This document shows, piece by piece, positions 17,865 through 25,239 of a stretch of DNA of 64,000 bases. The stretch's first letter is position 1; each line of letters begins with the position of its first letter. The notes beneath the pieces are model-generated. The model was not told the origin of the DNA, did no database searches, and saw only the letters and a program-made list of their open reading frames with translations. A program made the translations under genes and the position numbers. This DNA is from Bradyrhizobium sp. SRL28 (GTDB lineage: Bacteria > Pseudomonadota > Alphaproteobacteria > Rhizobiales > Xanthobacteraceae), in the NCBI RefSeq assembly GCF_018596315.1, contig NZ_JAHEAG010000028.1, forward strand, positions 32,211 through 96,210, given 5' to 3'.

Positions 17865-18506
17865 CTAGGTACGGCTGGCGGTCAGCATTCCCTTCAATTT
17901 CAGTACCGCGCTGTCGGGCGTCGTCAGCACTGGCCGCCCGGTTACCTCGGCGACCCGTTCTGCCGCAGGCGCCATGCTGTATTGCGCCAGCGCGATCAGG
18001 TCGCAGTCCCCCAGGCTGCTTGACGCCTCCACCACAAGGCGATCATGGGTCACGCGGTCCCCGCGATCGAGCGCGGCCATCGCGCCTTCCACCAGTTTCG
18101 GCACCAGCTCGATCGACGACGGAAACTCCGGCGGCATCGAGGCCAGCGTCGGCGGAAACGTCGACAGCAGGCCGATCTTGCGGCCGCGCGCGGCGGCCTG
18201 CTCGATCATCGCCTCATTGGGCTTGAGCACCGGCATCGGGGCATGCGCGCGTGCGACCGCTTCGATGCAGGGGCCGAAGGCGGAGCAGGTGAACAGGATC
18301 GCGTCCGATCCGGTGCCGGCCGCGTAGCGCCCCAACTTGAGGAAACGCTCGGTCATGGCGTCGGTGAGCCCGCCGTCGCGCGCCAGATCGGCCGACAGGC
18401 TGTCGTCGAGCAGGTTCATCAGGCGGGCATCCGGCCAAAGCCTGGCAAAGGAGGCCTCGATCGGCACAATCGAATGTTTCAGGGCGTGGATCAGCGTGAT
18501 GCGCAT
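17865..18506 (-). CDS. Aspartate/glutamate (hydantoin) racemase family protein
   Basis: 213 residues of the Asp/Glu racemase superfamily. The first catalytic Cys is visible in FTCSAFGP (Cys74). At the second active-site position, where two-Cys racemases have a GCT-type motif, this protein reads LIALAQYSMAPA with no Cys aligned. It may therefore be a one-Cys relative, such as a decarboxylase- or isomerase-like member, rather than a true racemase. The start at 18506 (MRITLIHALK) begins the first beta strand. It is flanked on the same strand by a serine hydrolase and a small unknown gene. Confidence 0.82.
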   Translation of the reverse strand: MRITLIHALKHSIVPIEASFARLWPDARLMNLLDDSLSADLARDGGLTDAMTERFLKLGRYAAGTGSDAILFTCSAFGPCIEAVARAHAPMPVLKPNEAMIEQAAARGRKIGLLSTFPPTLASMPPEFPSSIELVPKLVEGAMAALDRGDRVTHDRLVVEASSSLGDCDLIALAQYSMAPAAERVAEVTGRPVLTTPDSAVLKLKGMLTASRT

Positions 18507-18538
18507 GCGCGCACTGTCTCGCTGACGCGCAGGTGGTG

Positions 18539-19024
18539 TCAACCCGCGGCGTCGGGCTTCGCGCGAGAACGCAGGCGCTCCGCAGACGCCGGAGCAGCGC
18601 GCTGGCGGTTCCTGAACCGGTGACCGACGACGATCAGCGCCGCACGCGGACGCTCGTCGCCTTCGCTGTCAGCCAATGCTGGCCGTTCGACCTCGAACGG
18701 CCGGTTGTCCTGCGTCACCGCCTCGAGCGCACGCAGGAAATCCCGTCCCTCGGCGGTGATTTGCCAGCCATCGCGATCGCAAAGCACATGGCCGCTGGCG
18801 AGAATATCGATGGATCGAACCCGTCCGGCAAGACGCCTCATCCGGGCGCTCCACTCGGGGCCGCTGGTGGCGAGAATGGCAATGTCTCTCTTGAGTGAAG
18901 CTGTTGTCGCCCTGCCGCTGTCGTGACTGGCCAAAACTTTTAGAATAGCAACCTGAATACTCACACCCTGCGCCTCGGACCGCCACACGTTTCTTGTTGT
19001 TCTGGCAGTCGGTGAATCAGGCAT
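18539..19024 (-). CDS. Conserved hypothetical protein, possibly winged-helix
   Basis: 161 residues. The stretch SIQVAILKVLASHDSGRATTASLKRDIAILATSG followed by a basic patch and DGWQITAEGRDFLRALE looks like a winged-helix DNA-binding fold, in which the ITxEGRxFL strand is typical of the wing. This is a fold guess, not a family match. The C-terminus is long and basic (HRFRNRQRAAPASAERLRSRAK). No strong ribosome site supports the chosen ATG. It lies 32 bp upstream of the racemase on the same strand, so it may regulate or travel with that gene. Confidence 0.66.
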   Translation of the reverse strand: MPDSPTARTTRNVWRSEAQGVSIQVAILKVLASHDSGRATTASLKRDIAILATSGPEWSARMRRLAGRVRSIDILASGHVLCDRDGWQITAEGRDFLRALEAVTQDNRPFEVERPALADSEGDERPRAALIVVGHRFRNRQRAAPASAERLRSRAKPDAAG

Positions 19025-19174
19025 ATTTCGTTGTGGGGGCAGACGTCCACTGTCCGCGGCCAGTTATCCGCAGGCTTGATGCATGCGTATCTCGTCCTGG
19101 CCGGTACGAGACTGCGAGACGCGACCAGCAATTCCACCGCGCGGCATACAGCTGACGGGGGATGCCCTTACGAG

Positions 19175-19537
19175 CTACACTTTCACCAGGCTTTCGAACC
19201 CGCCAAAGATCATCCGCTTGCCGTCGAACGGCGGCTTCGATTTCGGATCCATCATCTCGCCGAGCCTCGGGTCCGCCATCACCTTGGCGTTGATCTTGTC
19301 GCGCTGGGCGCGCGACTTGTAGGTGATCCAGGCAAACACGACGGTCTCGCCCGGCTTGAGCTTGACGCTGCGCGGGAAGGACGTGAGCTTGCCGACCTTG
19401 ACGTCCTCGGCGACCCATTCGCGATAATCCAGCGCGCCGTATTCGCGCCAGATCTTGCCGCACTTCTTCGACAGGGCGGCGTAGGCCGCGAGGTTTTTCT
19501 TCGGGACGGCGACGATGAAGCCATCAACGTAGGGCAT
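19175..19537 (-). CDS. DUF1428 family protein
   Basis: 120 residues matching DUF1428: begins MPYVDGFIVAVPKKNLAAY, contains EYGALDYREWVAEDV, and ends with MIFGGFESLVKV, features I associate with this small dimeric alpha/beta-barrel (ferredoxin-like) family. The function is unknown. A good ribosome site (AGGAAAATTTCCC) sits upstream. It follows DUF899, SRPBCC and ArsR genes on the same strand. A 75-bp palindrome separates it from DUF899, so read-through co-expression with the ArsR operon is possible. Confidence 0.9.
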   Translation of the reverse strand: MPYVDGFIVAVPKKNLAAYAALSKKCGKIWREYGALDYREWVAEDVKVGKLTSFPRSVKLKPGETVVFAWITYKSRAQRDKINAKVMADPRLGEMMDPKSKPPFDGKRMIFGGFESLVKV

Positions 19538-19562
19538 GGGAAATTTTCCTCTTATTATCCGG

Positions 19563-19637
19563 CGTCATTGCGAGCGCAGCGAAGCAATCCACCTTTCTTG
19601 CGACCCTATGGATTGCTTCGCTGCGCTCGCAATGACG
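19563..19637. repeat. Perfect 29-bp inverted repeat (CGTCATTGCGAGCG family), full copy
   Basis: A 29-bp arm beginning CGTCATTGCGAGCGCAGCG is repeated exactly in inverted form, with a 17-bp centre. Related copies are at 23264-23375, 28442-28468 (short) and 63052-63129. The perfect symmetry suggests a recent or maintained REP/MITE-like element. Confidence 0.9.
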
Positions 19638-19645
19638 GTGAGCGA

Positions 19646-20380
19646 TCAGCTATGACAACAGGATGCCTGAATTGGCGCCGGCTGGTACTGGTCACGTAGC
19701 CGCACCCAGTCCATCGGATATGGCAGGCCTTCCTCATGACGCCCGAGCGGAGTCAGGTCGAGGTAATGATAGGCGGCGTTCATCATGTCGAGGCCGCGCG
19801 CGAAGCAGGAATAGGTGTGGAAGATGCCCCCGGCCTCATCGCGATAGAACACGCTGATTCCCGGTGCTTCCTCGCTTCCGAAGGGAGTAGTTCCGAAATT
19901 GTAGTTGCCGCCCCTCTCGATTTGCTCCGGCGTGAACGAAACGCCGTAGTCGTAATTGAACGCGTTTCCGCCTGACGACAGCCAATCAAACGTCCAGCCC
20001 ATCCGCCGCTTGAACGCGGCGAGCTTTGGCAGCGGCGCGCGCGAGATCGCGACCATCGTGGTGTCGCGCGCGGCAAGATGCGGGATCATGCGCTCGAAGC
20101 CATCGGCCCAGAACGAGCAGCTCTTGCAGGCCTCGTTCCAGTCGGGCGCGAACATCAGGTGCTGCACCAAGAGCTGGCTGCGCCCCTTGAACAGGTCGGC
20201 CAGCGAGGCTTTTCCATCGGGCCCGTCGAACAGATAATCCTTGTCGACCCTGACCCATGGCAGCGCGCGGCGCTCTTCGGCCAAATGCTCGCGCGCTTTG
20301 GTGTATTCCTTCTCATGCGCAAGGTGCGCCTTGCGGGCGGCGATCCATTCCTCGCGGGAGACGATGGTGTGCGGCTGCAT
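19646..20380 (-). CDS. DUF899 family thioredoxin-fold protein
   Basis: 244 residues of the DUF899 family: SREEWIAARKAHLAHEKE at the start, LFDGPDGKASLADLF, a CKSCSFW motif (a Cys-x-x-Cys within a thioredoxin-like fold), and a late YHYLDLTPLGRHE segment. The family has no settled function, but the Cys pair and fold suggest redox chemistry. AGGAGCCTCCC precedes the ATG. It is 15 bp downstream of the SRPBCC gene on the same strand, so it is very likely the third gene of the ArsR operon. Confidence 0.9.
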   Translation of the reverse strand: MQPHTIVSREEWIAARKAHLAHEKEYTKAREHLAEERRALPWVRVDKDYLFDGPDGKASLADLFKGRSQLLVQHLMFAPDWNEACKSCSFWADGFERMIPHLAARDTTMVAISRAPLPKLAAFKRRMGWTFDWLSSGGNAFNYDYGVSFTPEQIERGGNYNFGTTPFGSEEAPGISVFYRDEAGGIFHTYSCFARGLDMMNAAYHYLDLTPLGRHEEGLPYPMDWVRLRDQYQPAPIQASCCHS

Positions 20381-20395
20381 GGGAGGCTCCTGTGT

Positions 20396-20875
20396 TCAGG
20401 CCAGGTAGCTTTCGAGTTTGGCGAAGAGCTCCGTCCATCCGCGCTCGTGATTGTCGCGCGCTGTCGCATCGGCGAACTGTTCGTGGAGGAAAGTGAGCAG
20501 CGTACCGCTGCCTTCCGGTTTCATCGAAATCGTCACCAGCGATTCCCGCTCCGGCGTCGAATGCCACGCCCAGCTGAAAACCAGCCGCTGGTTCGGAACG
20601 ACCTCGCGATAGACGCCGCCGACCTCGTTGTATTCACCCTTGGCGTTGAAGCTGATGCGATAGCGGCCGCCGACGCGCAGATCGATATCGGCTTTGACCG
20701 AGCCTTCCTCGACCGATCCGGGCCCGAACCATTGCACTAGCTTTTGCGGGTCGGCCCACGCGGCGTAGACTTTTTCGGGCGCCGCGTTGAACCGGCGCTT
20801 GAGCGTGAGGCTGGGGCGCTCGACGGGCTCGGCATCGCGGGCGCTTGACCTGATAGGGCTTGACTGGGTGGCCAT
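20396..20875 (-). CDS. SRPBCC (AHSA1-type) domain protein
   Basis: 159 residues with an AHSA1/START-like fold: LTLKRRFNAAPEKVYAAWADPQKLVQWFGP, VGGRYRISF, and a C-terminal RGWTELFAKLESYL helix. These proteins have a hydrophobic pocket for small ligands and occur beside ArsR regulators. The start at 20875 is supported by AGGAAGATCC. It overlaps the 3' end of the arsR gene by 139 bp in another frame, implying translational coupling. The overlap covers the sequence encoding the ArsR C-terminal tail. Confidence 0.9.
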   Translation of the reverse strand: MATQSSPIRSSARDAEPVERPSLTLKRRFNAAPEKVYAAWADPQKLVQWFGPGSVEEGSVKADIDLRVGGRYRISFNAKGEYNEVGGVYREVVPNQRLVFSWAWHSTPERESLVTISMKPEGSGTLLTFLHEQFADATARDNHERGWTELFAKLESYLA

Positions 20876-21204
20876 GGATCTTCCTCCACAAAAGCGGCAA
20901 GGCGGTCGAGAGCGTCGGACCAGAAGCGCTGGTAGCGATTGAGCCAGTCCATCGCCTGCTCCATCGGCTGGGCGGTCAACCGGCACGCGACCGTGCGGCC
21001 GGTCTTTTCGCGCGCGATCAGGCCGGCGTCCGACAGCACATCGAGATGCTTCATGATCGCGGGCAGCGACATCGAGAACGGCTGCGCCAGCTCGCTGACC
21101 GAAAGGCTTTCGCGATCGCCGAGCCGCGCCAGCAGCGCGCGCCGGGTCGGATCGGCAAGCGCGGCAAAGGTACGGTCCAGAACTTCCTCTTGATACTTAA
21201 CCAT
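20737..21204 (-). CDS. ArsR/SmtB-family transcriptional regulator, winged helix
   Basis: 155 residues. It begins MVKYQEEVLDRTFAALADPTRRALLARLG, the classic ArsR N-terminus, followed by LSVSELAQPFSMSLPAIMKHLDVLSDAGLI (helix-turn-helix). No obvious Cys metal site is present, as in the ArsR members that pair with SRPBCC proteins. The C-terminus is Pro/Ser/Arg-rich and is encoded in sequence overlapping the next gene. The ATG lies inside a near-perfect palindrome with promoter hexamers at the right distance for a leaderless transcript, pointing to tight autorepression. Confidence 0.93.
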   Translation of the reverse strand: MVKYQEEVLDRTFAALADPTRRALLARLGDRESLSVSELAQPFSMSLPAIMKHLDVLSDAGLIAREKTGRTVACRLTAQPMEQAMDWLNRYQRFWSDALDRLAAFVEEDPWPPSQALSGQAPAMPSPSSAPASRSSAGSTRRPKKSTPRGPTRKS

Positions 21205-21239
21205 ATGGTTTAGTATATGCGCAAGCCAAAAGAAGTCAA
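21193..21239 (-). promoter_or_regulatory. arsR promoter and overlapping palindromic operator
   Basis: On the minus strand, -35 TTGACT (21234-21239), 16-bp spacer, -10 TATACT (21212-21217), then seven bases to the arsR ATG. A 24-bp near-perfect palindrome (21193-21216, core AACCATATGGTT, one mismatch pair) covers the -10 and the start codon. Transcription would begin at or within a base of the ATG. A bound ArsR would block polymerase directly. Confidence 0.72.
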
Positions 21240-21361
21240 GCCTGCGCCTGCCTCACGTCTTTGAGAGTTGTGACAACGGGAGTTCGGATGGCCGGGTCAT
21301 TCGGCGCAAATAGCTTTCGCGCGTCAGTCCGGCCATCCCGAGAAGAGCTCGCGAGCCCCGA

Positions 21362-21616
21362 TCAATAATCCCGATACACCCGCATCCGCTGCTGCTGTCC
21401 GAAGGCAACGCGCGGATTGACATTGCAGTAAAGCGCCCGTCCGGACGCCGACGCCATGCACTGGCCATAGCTGGTGTACGAGCAGTCACCGGGGATGCCG
21501 ATGCCCCGGCCCTGAAGGCAATAGGGATAATCGTACGCCGCCGCCGGCGAACTGCCCGCCACCGTGCCGACTGTCGCCGCCGACAGTGCCAATATCGCTA
21601 ACATTGCATTGCGCAT
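21362..21616 (-). CDS. DUF3551 small secreted protein
   Basis: 84 residues: signal peptide ending near SSPAAA, then YDYPYCLQGRGIGIPGDCSYTSYGQCMASASG, whose three Cys and spacing match DUF3551, a family abundant in Bradyrhizobium. Mature protein is about 55 residues, likely periplasmic. Function unknown. AAGGAGATCGAAG is an excellent ribosome site. It stands alone between the ArsR operon and a Bug receptor. Confidence 0.88.
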   Translation of the reverse strand: MRNAMLAILALSAATVGTVAGSSPAAAYDYPYCLQGRGIGIPGDCSYTSYGQCMASASGRALYCNVNPRVAFGQQQRMRVYRDY

Positions 21617-21698
21617 CTTCGATCTCCTTCACGTGACGCAAAAGCCGTGCCCCTTTGCCATAAAACACCGCGGCAGGGCCAATGTTCCGTGAGGTAGA

Positions 21699-22676
21699 TC
21701 ACTGCACTTTCTCTACCTTGGCTTCCTCGATCACCTTCTTCCACTTGTCGGTTTCGGCCACAATCATGGCGCCGAACGCTTCCGGCGTGCCGATCAGTGG
21801 TTCGCCACCGAGGTCGACCAGGCGCGCCTTGATCGCGGGTTCGGCGAGCACCTCGTTGATCTCCTTATTCAGCTTGGCGATGATTTCCTTCGGGGTGTTC
21901 TTCGGCGCACCCATGCCGAACAGCGCGCTCGCCTCGTAGCCCGGAATGGTATCAGCGAGCACCGGAACGTCGGGCAGCAGCGACGACTTCGTGGTGCTGG
22001 TGACGGCCAGCGCCCGCGCGGAACCGGCGCGGACGTGCTGGAGGATGGAAGGCATGTTGTCGAAGATTACCTGAACCTGGCCACCGAGCAGATCGGTGAT
22101 CGCGGGCGCGGCGCCGCGATAGGGAACGTGCTGCATCTTGGCGCCCGACATCGCCATGAACATTTCGCCGGACAGATGCACGGACGTGCCGTTGCCGGAC
22201 GACGCCAGGTTCACCTTGCCCGGATTGGCCTTCACATAGGCGATGAACTCGGCGACCGTCTTGGCCGGCACGTCCTTGTTGACCGTCATCACGTTCGGCA
22301 CGCGATTGAACGCCGCGACCGGCGCGATATCGCGAACGACGTTGAATTTCAGGTTGGCGTAGAGCGAAGCGTTGATGTAGTTCGCGGGATTGACCAGCAG
22401 CAGCGTATAGCCGTCCGGCTCGGCGTTGATGACGGATTCGGTGGCGATGTTGTTGCCGGCGCCGGGCTTGTTCTCGATCACGAATTGCTGGCCGAGGCGT
22501 TCGGAAAGCCGCTGGCCGATCAGCCGCGCGATGATGTCGGTCGCACCGCCCGGAGGATATCCGACGACCCATCTCACCGGCCGGGTCGGATAATCCGCCG
22601 CCGAAACGCTGCCGATCGAAGCGGCCGTGGAAAGGCCGATCACGGCCATGCAAATCGCGGTGCGACGTGAAATCAT
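21699..22676 (-). CDS. Bug-family periplasmic solute receptor (tripartite tricarboxylate type)
   Basis: 325 residues with a signal peptide (MISRRTAICMAVIGLST... ending near VSA) and the Bug fold: YPTRPVRWVVGYPPGGATDIIARLI, then FVIENKPGAGNNIATESV, PDGYTLLLV, HVPYRGAAPAITDLLGGQV. It binds a small carboxylate-type ligand in the periplasm. TctA/TctB membrane partners are absent nearby, a common situation in this group, so its role may be signalling or it may use a distant permease. AAGGAGAAG supports the start at 22676. It is divergent from a VOC gene. Confidence 0.94.
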   Translation of the reverse strand: MISRRTAICMAVIGLSTAASIGSVSAADYPTRPVRWVVGYPPGGATDIIARLIGQRLSERLGQQFVIENKPGAGNNIATESVINAEPDGYTLLLVNPANYINASLYANLKFNVVRDIAPVAAFNRVPNVMTVNKDVPAKTVAEFIAYVKANPGKVNLASSGNGTSVHLSGEMFMAMSGAKMQHVPYRGAAPAITDLLGGQVQVIFDNMPSILQHVRAGSARALAVTSTTKSSLLPDVPVLADTIPGYEASALFGMGAPKNTPKEIIAKLNKEINEVLAEPAIKARLVDLGGEPLIGTPEAFGAMIVAETDKWKKVIEEAKVEKVQ

Positions 22677-22827
22677 AAAACTTCTCCTTGGAGGCCGGGC
22701 TTCAGAACCCAGTCCGTTTCTATTGAGGCGCGGTTCTATTGAACCGAACGCGGCCTGCGTTGTAACAAACAAAGTCAGGTGCGGCCAGTGCGACCGGGCG
22801 CCGCCGACCGCGACGAAAGGATAAGGC

Positions 22828-23247
22828 ATGTCTGTCAGGGTTAACGCGCTCGACCATCTCGTTATCAATGTGTCCGACGTGGCGCGTTCCACCGAGTGGT
22901 ACCGGAAGATTCTCGGCATGGAGGTCAGGGTATTCGATCCCGGACCGGGCAAAACGCCGCGGACCTCGCTGGTGTTCGGCAACCAGAAGATCAACGTGCG
23001 GCCGCGCGATGCCGACAAGGTCGAGTGGTTCACGGCCGACCACGAAGCGGCCGGGAGCGACGACCTGTGCTTCCTGACGTCAAGCACGCCGGACGAAGTG
23101 GTGGCGCATCTGAAAGCCAACGGGATTGCGATAGAGGAAGGCCCGGTCGCCAAACAGGGCGCCCGCGGCACGCTGCGTTCGGTCTATTGCCGGGATCCCG
23201 ATGGCAGCTTGATCGAGATTTCCTCGTATGAGGATGGGTCGAAGTAA
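22828..23247 (+). CDS. VOC (glyoxalase/dioxygenase) superfamily protein
   Basis: 139 residues with two betaalphabetabetabeta modules: VNALDHLVINVSDVARSTEWYRKILGMEV at the start (His is the first metal ligand) and a second module ending RDPDGSLIEISSYE, where Glu is the usual late ligand. This fits a small metal-dependent dioxygenase- or glyoxalase-like enzyme or a fosfomycin-type thiol transferase relative. The substrate is unknown. It is divergent from a Bug receptor across about 150 bp, an arrangement that may reflect a shared catabolic or sensing role, though that is inference. Confidence 0.88.
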   Translation: MSVRVNALDHLVINVSDVARSTEWYRKILGMEVRVFDPGPGKTPRTSLVFGNQKINVRPRDADKVEWFTADHEAAGSDDLCFLTSSTPDEVVAHLKANGIAIEEGPVAKQGARGTLRSVYCRDPDGSLIEISSYEDGSK

Positions 23248-23263
23248 CGCGCCGCTCCCTCGC

Positions 23264-23375
23264 CGTCATTGCGAGCGAAGCGAAGCAATCCATCGCGCGG
23301 CATAACGGACAGATGGATTGCTTCGTCGCTGCGCTCCCTTGCGCAAACGCTTCGCGTTTGTCGCAGGCAATGACG
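23264..23375. repeat. CGTCATTGCGAGCG palindromic repeat, expanded copy
   Basis: Same left arm as 19563-19637 (CGTCATTGCGAGCGAAGCG), but the right arm is interrupted by a GCAAACGCTTCGCGTTTG insert that is itself palindromic. It lies between the VOC gene and the acyl-CoA ligase. Confidence 0.85.
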
Positions 23376-23482
23376 CGGAGACAGCACGGCGTCCAACTTC
23401 CGATTTGCCCATCGCGTCGTCCAATGGCAGAACTACTCCCAAGCAAAATCAAGGCAGCCGATGAAGCTGCACGGGAGGACCA

Positions 23483-25063
23483 ATGACCAATTCACAGGCA
23501 GCGCCGGGCATTGTCGGGCCATTCGCAGGCCTCGACGTGCCGTGGCTGCTGCGGATGCGCGCCGGGAGCCGCCGCAACCATCCGTTCCTGATCTGGGCGC
23601 CGTTCGAGGGCCTCGCACGGAGCTGGTCCTACGGCGAATTTCACGAACGCGTCGGCGCGCTTTCTGCCGGCCTCGTCAAACGAGGCGTCAAGCCGGGCGA
23701 ATATGTGCTGATCCATCTCGACAATTGCATCGAGGCTGTACTGGCCTGGTTTGCCTGCGTTGAACTCGGCGCGATCGCGGTCACCACCAACACCCGTTCG
23801 GCGGCAGCCGAGATGGAGTATTTCGCCGGCCATTGCGGTGCGGTCGCCGCCATCACCCAGCCGGCCTATGCCGAATTGATCTCGGCCAATTGCCGCGGCC
23901 TGCGCTGGATCGCCGTGATCTCCCATGATGCCGGCAGCACGCCGGCGCAAGGCGCGCCGCGCGGCGACAGTTTTGAATCATTATTGGCCGACAGCGCCGA
24001 CCGGCCGCGCCGCGCCGCCGACCCGTTCGCGCCGTGCAGCGTTCAATACACCTCGGGCACCACGTCGCGGCCGAAGGCGGTGCTGTGGACGCATGCCAAT
24101 GCGCTGTGGGGCGCCAAGATCAACGCCGCGCATGAGGACCTGCACGCAAGCGACGTGCACCAGACCTATCTGCCGCTGTTCCACACCAACGCGCTGGCCT
24201 ATTCGATGCTGGCGACGCTTTGGGTGGGTGCTTCTTGCGTGATCCAGCCGCGATTTTCGGCGAGCCGCTTCTGGAGCGTGGCGCTGGAACACAACTGCAC
24301 CTGGACCTCGACGATCCCCTTCTGCATGAAGGCGCTGCTGGAGCACGAAATTCCAAAGAGCCACAAGTTCCGGCTCTGGGGCACCGCCGTATCCGAGCCG
24401 CCGCCCTTTGCCGCGTTCGGCGTCAAGACGATCGGCTGGTGGGGCATGACCGAAACCATCACGCACGGGATCGTCGGCGAGGTCGACCAGCCCAATATTC
24501 CGATGTCGATCGGGCGCGCCGCACCGGAATATCAGATCCGCATCGTCGAGGATGACGGCACGCCGACGGATGTCGGCGGCACCGGCAATCTCCTGATCAA
24601 GGGCATCCCCGGCCTGTCGCTGTTTTCGGAATATCTCCACAACGAAAAGGCCACGCGCGAGAGCTTTGACGAGCACGGCTATTTCATCACCGGCGACCGC
24701 GTCACGCTGCTGGAGAACGGCTTCATAAAATTCGGCGACCGCACCAAGGACATGCTCAAGGTCGGTGGCGAGAATGTCGCGGCGTCCGAGATCGAGCAGG
24801 TGATTGCGGTTTTACCCGGCGTTCGCGAGGCCGCCGTGGTGGCGAAGAAGCATGCGATGCTGGATGAAGTGCCGGTCGTGTTCATCATTCCGCAGGCCGG
24901 AATCAAGGGCGCACCAGCCGACCTGCATGATACGGTCATGGCCGCCTGCCGCACTTCGCTGGCGGACTTCAAGGTGCCGCGCGAAATTCACATCGTCGAC
25001 GACATGCCGCGCTCGACGCTGGAGAAAGTGGCGAAGGCGGAATTGCGGAAGATGCTGGGGTGA
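23483..25063 (+). CDS. AMP-forming acyl-CoA ligase
   Basis: 526 residues of the ANL superfamily. The P-loop-like motif is YTSGTTSRPKAV, the A5 core GWWGMTETITHG, the A7 region TGDRVTLLENGFIKFGDRTKDMLKVGGENV, and the late lysine region STLEKVAKAELRK, in which Glu replaces the more usual Gly before KV. It activates a carboxylate with ATP and transfers it to CoA; resemblance is to ligases of the crotonobetaine/carnitine and short-chain type, but the acid is not determinable. GGGAGGACC precedes the ATG. A secreted amidohydrolase and a P450 follow but are separated by palindromic repeats. Confidence 0.93.
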   Translation: MTNSQAAPGIVGPFAGLDVPWLLRMRAGSRRNHPFLIWAPFEGLARSWSYGEFHERVGALSAGLVKRGVKPGEYVLIHLDNCIEAVLAWFACVELGAIAVTTNTRSAAAEMEYFAGHCGAVAAITQPAYAELISANCRGLRWIAVISHDAGSTPAQGAPRGDSFESLLADSADRPRRAADPFAPCSVQYTSGTTSRPKAVLWTHANALWGAKINAAHEDLHASDVHQTYLPLFHTNALAYSMLATLWVGASCVIQPRFSASRFWSVALEHNCTWTSTIPFCMKALLEHEIPKSHKFRLWGTAVSEPPPFAAFGVKTIGWWGMTETITHGIVGEVDQPNIPMSIGRAAPEYQIRIVEDDGTPTDVGGTGNLLIKGIPGLSLFSEYLHNEKATRESFDEHGYFITGDRVTLLENGFIKFGDRTKDMLKVGGENVAASEIEQVIAVLPGVREAAVVAKKHAMLDEVPVVFIIPQAGIKGAPADLHDTVMAACRTSLADFKVPREIHIVDDMPRSTLEKVAKAELRKMLG

Positions 25064-25070
25064 GAATCTT

Positions 25071-25160
25071 GTAGGGTGGGCAAAGCGGAGCGTGCCCACC
25101 ATCCATCCGCAGCGGTGCAAGTGATGGTGGGCACGTCGCTGACGCTCCTTTGCCCACCCT
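25071..25160. repeat. GTAGGGTGGGCAAAGCG palindromic repeat, copy 1
   Basis: Ends GTAGGGTGGGCAAAGCG and TTTGCCCACCCT form an inverted pair, with inner arms CGTGCCCACCAT / ATGGTGGGCACG. A second copy occurs at 26945-27025, so the amidohydrolase gene is bracketed by two copies. Confidence 0.85.
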
Positions 25161-25239
25161 GCAATTTCGGCTTCGTCATTGCGCGGAATGCAGCGACGGG
25201 GAGCAGAAGAATAACATAAAAAATCACGGGGAGCACGTA

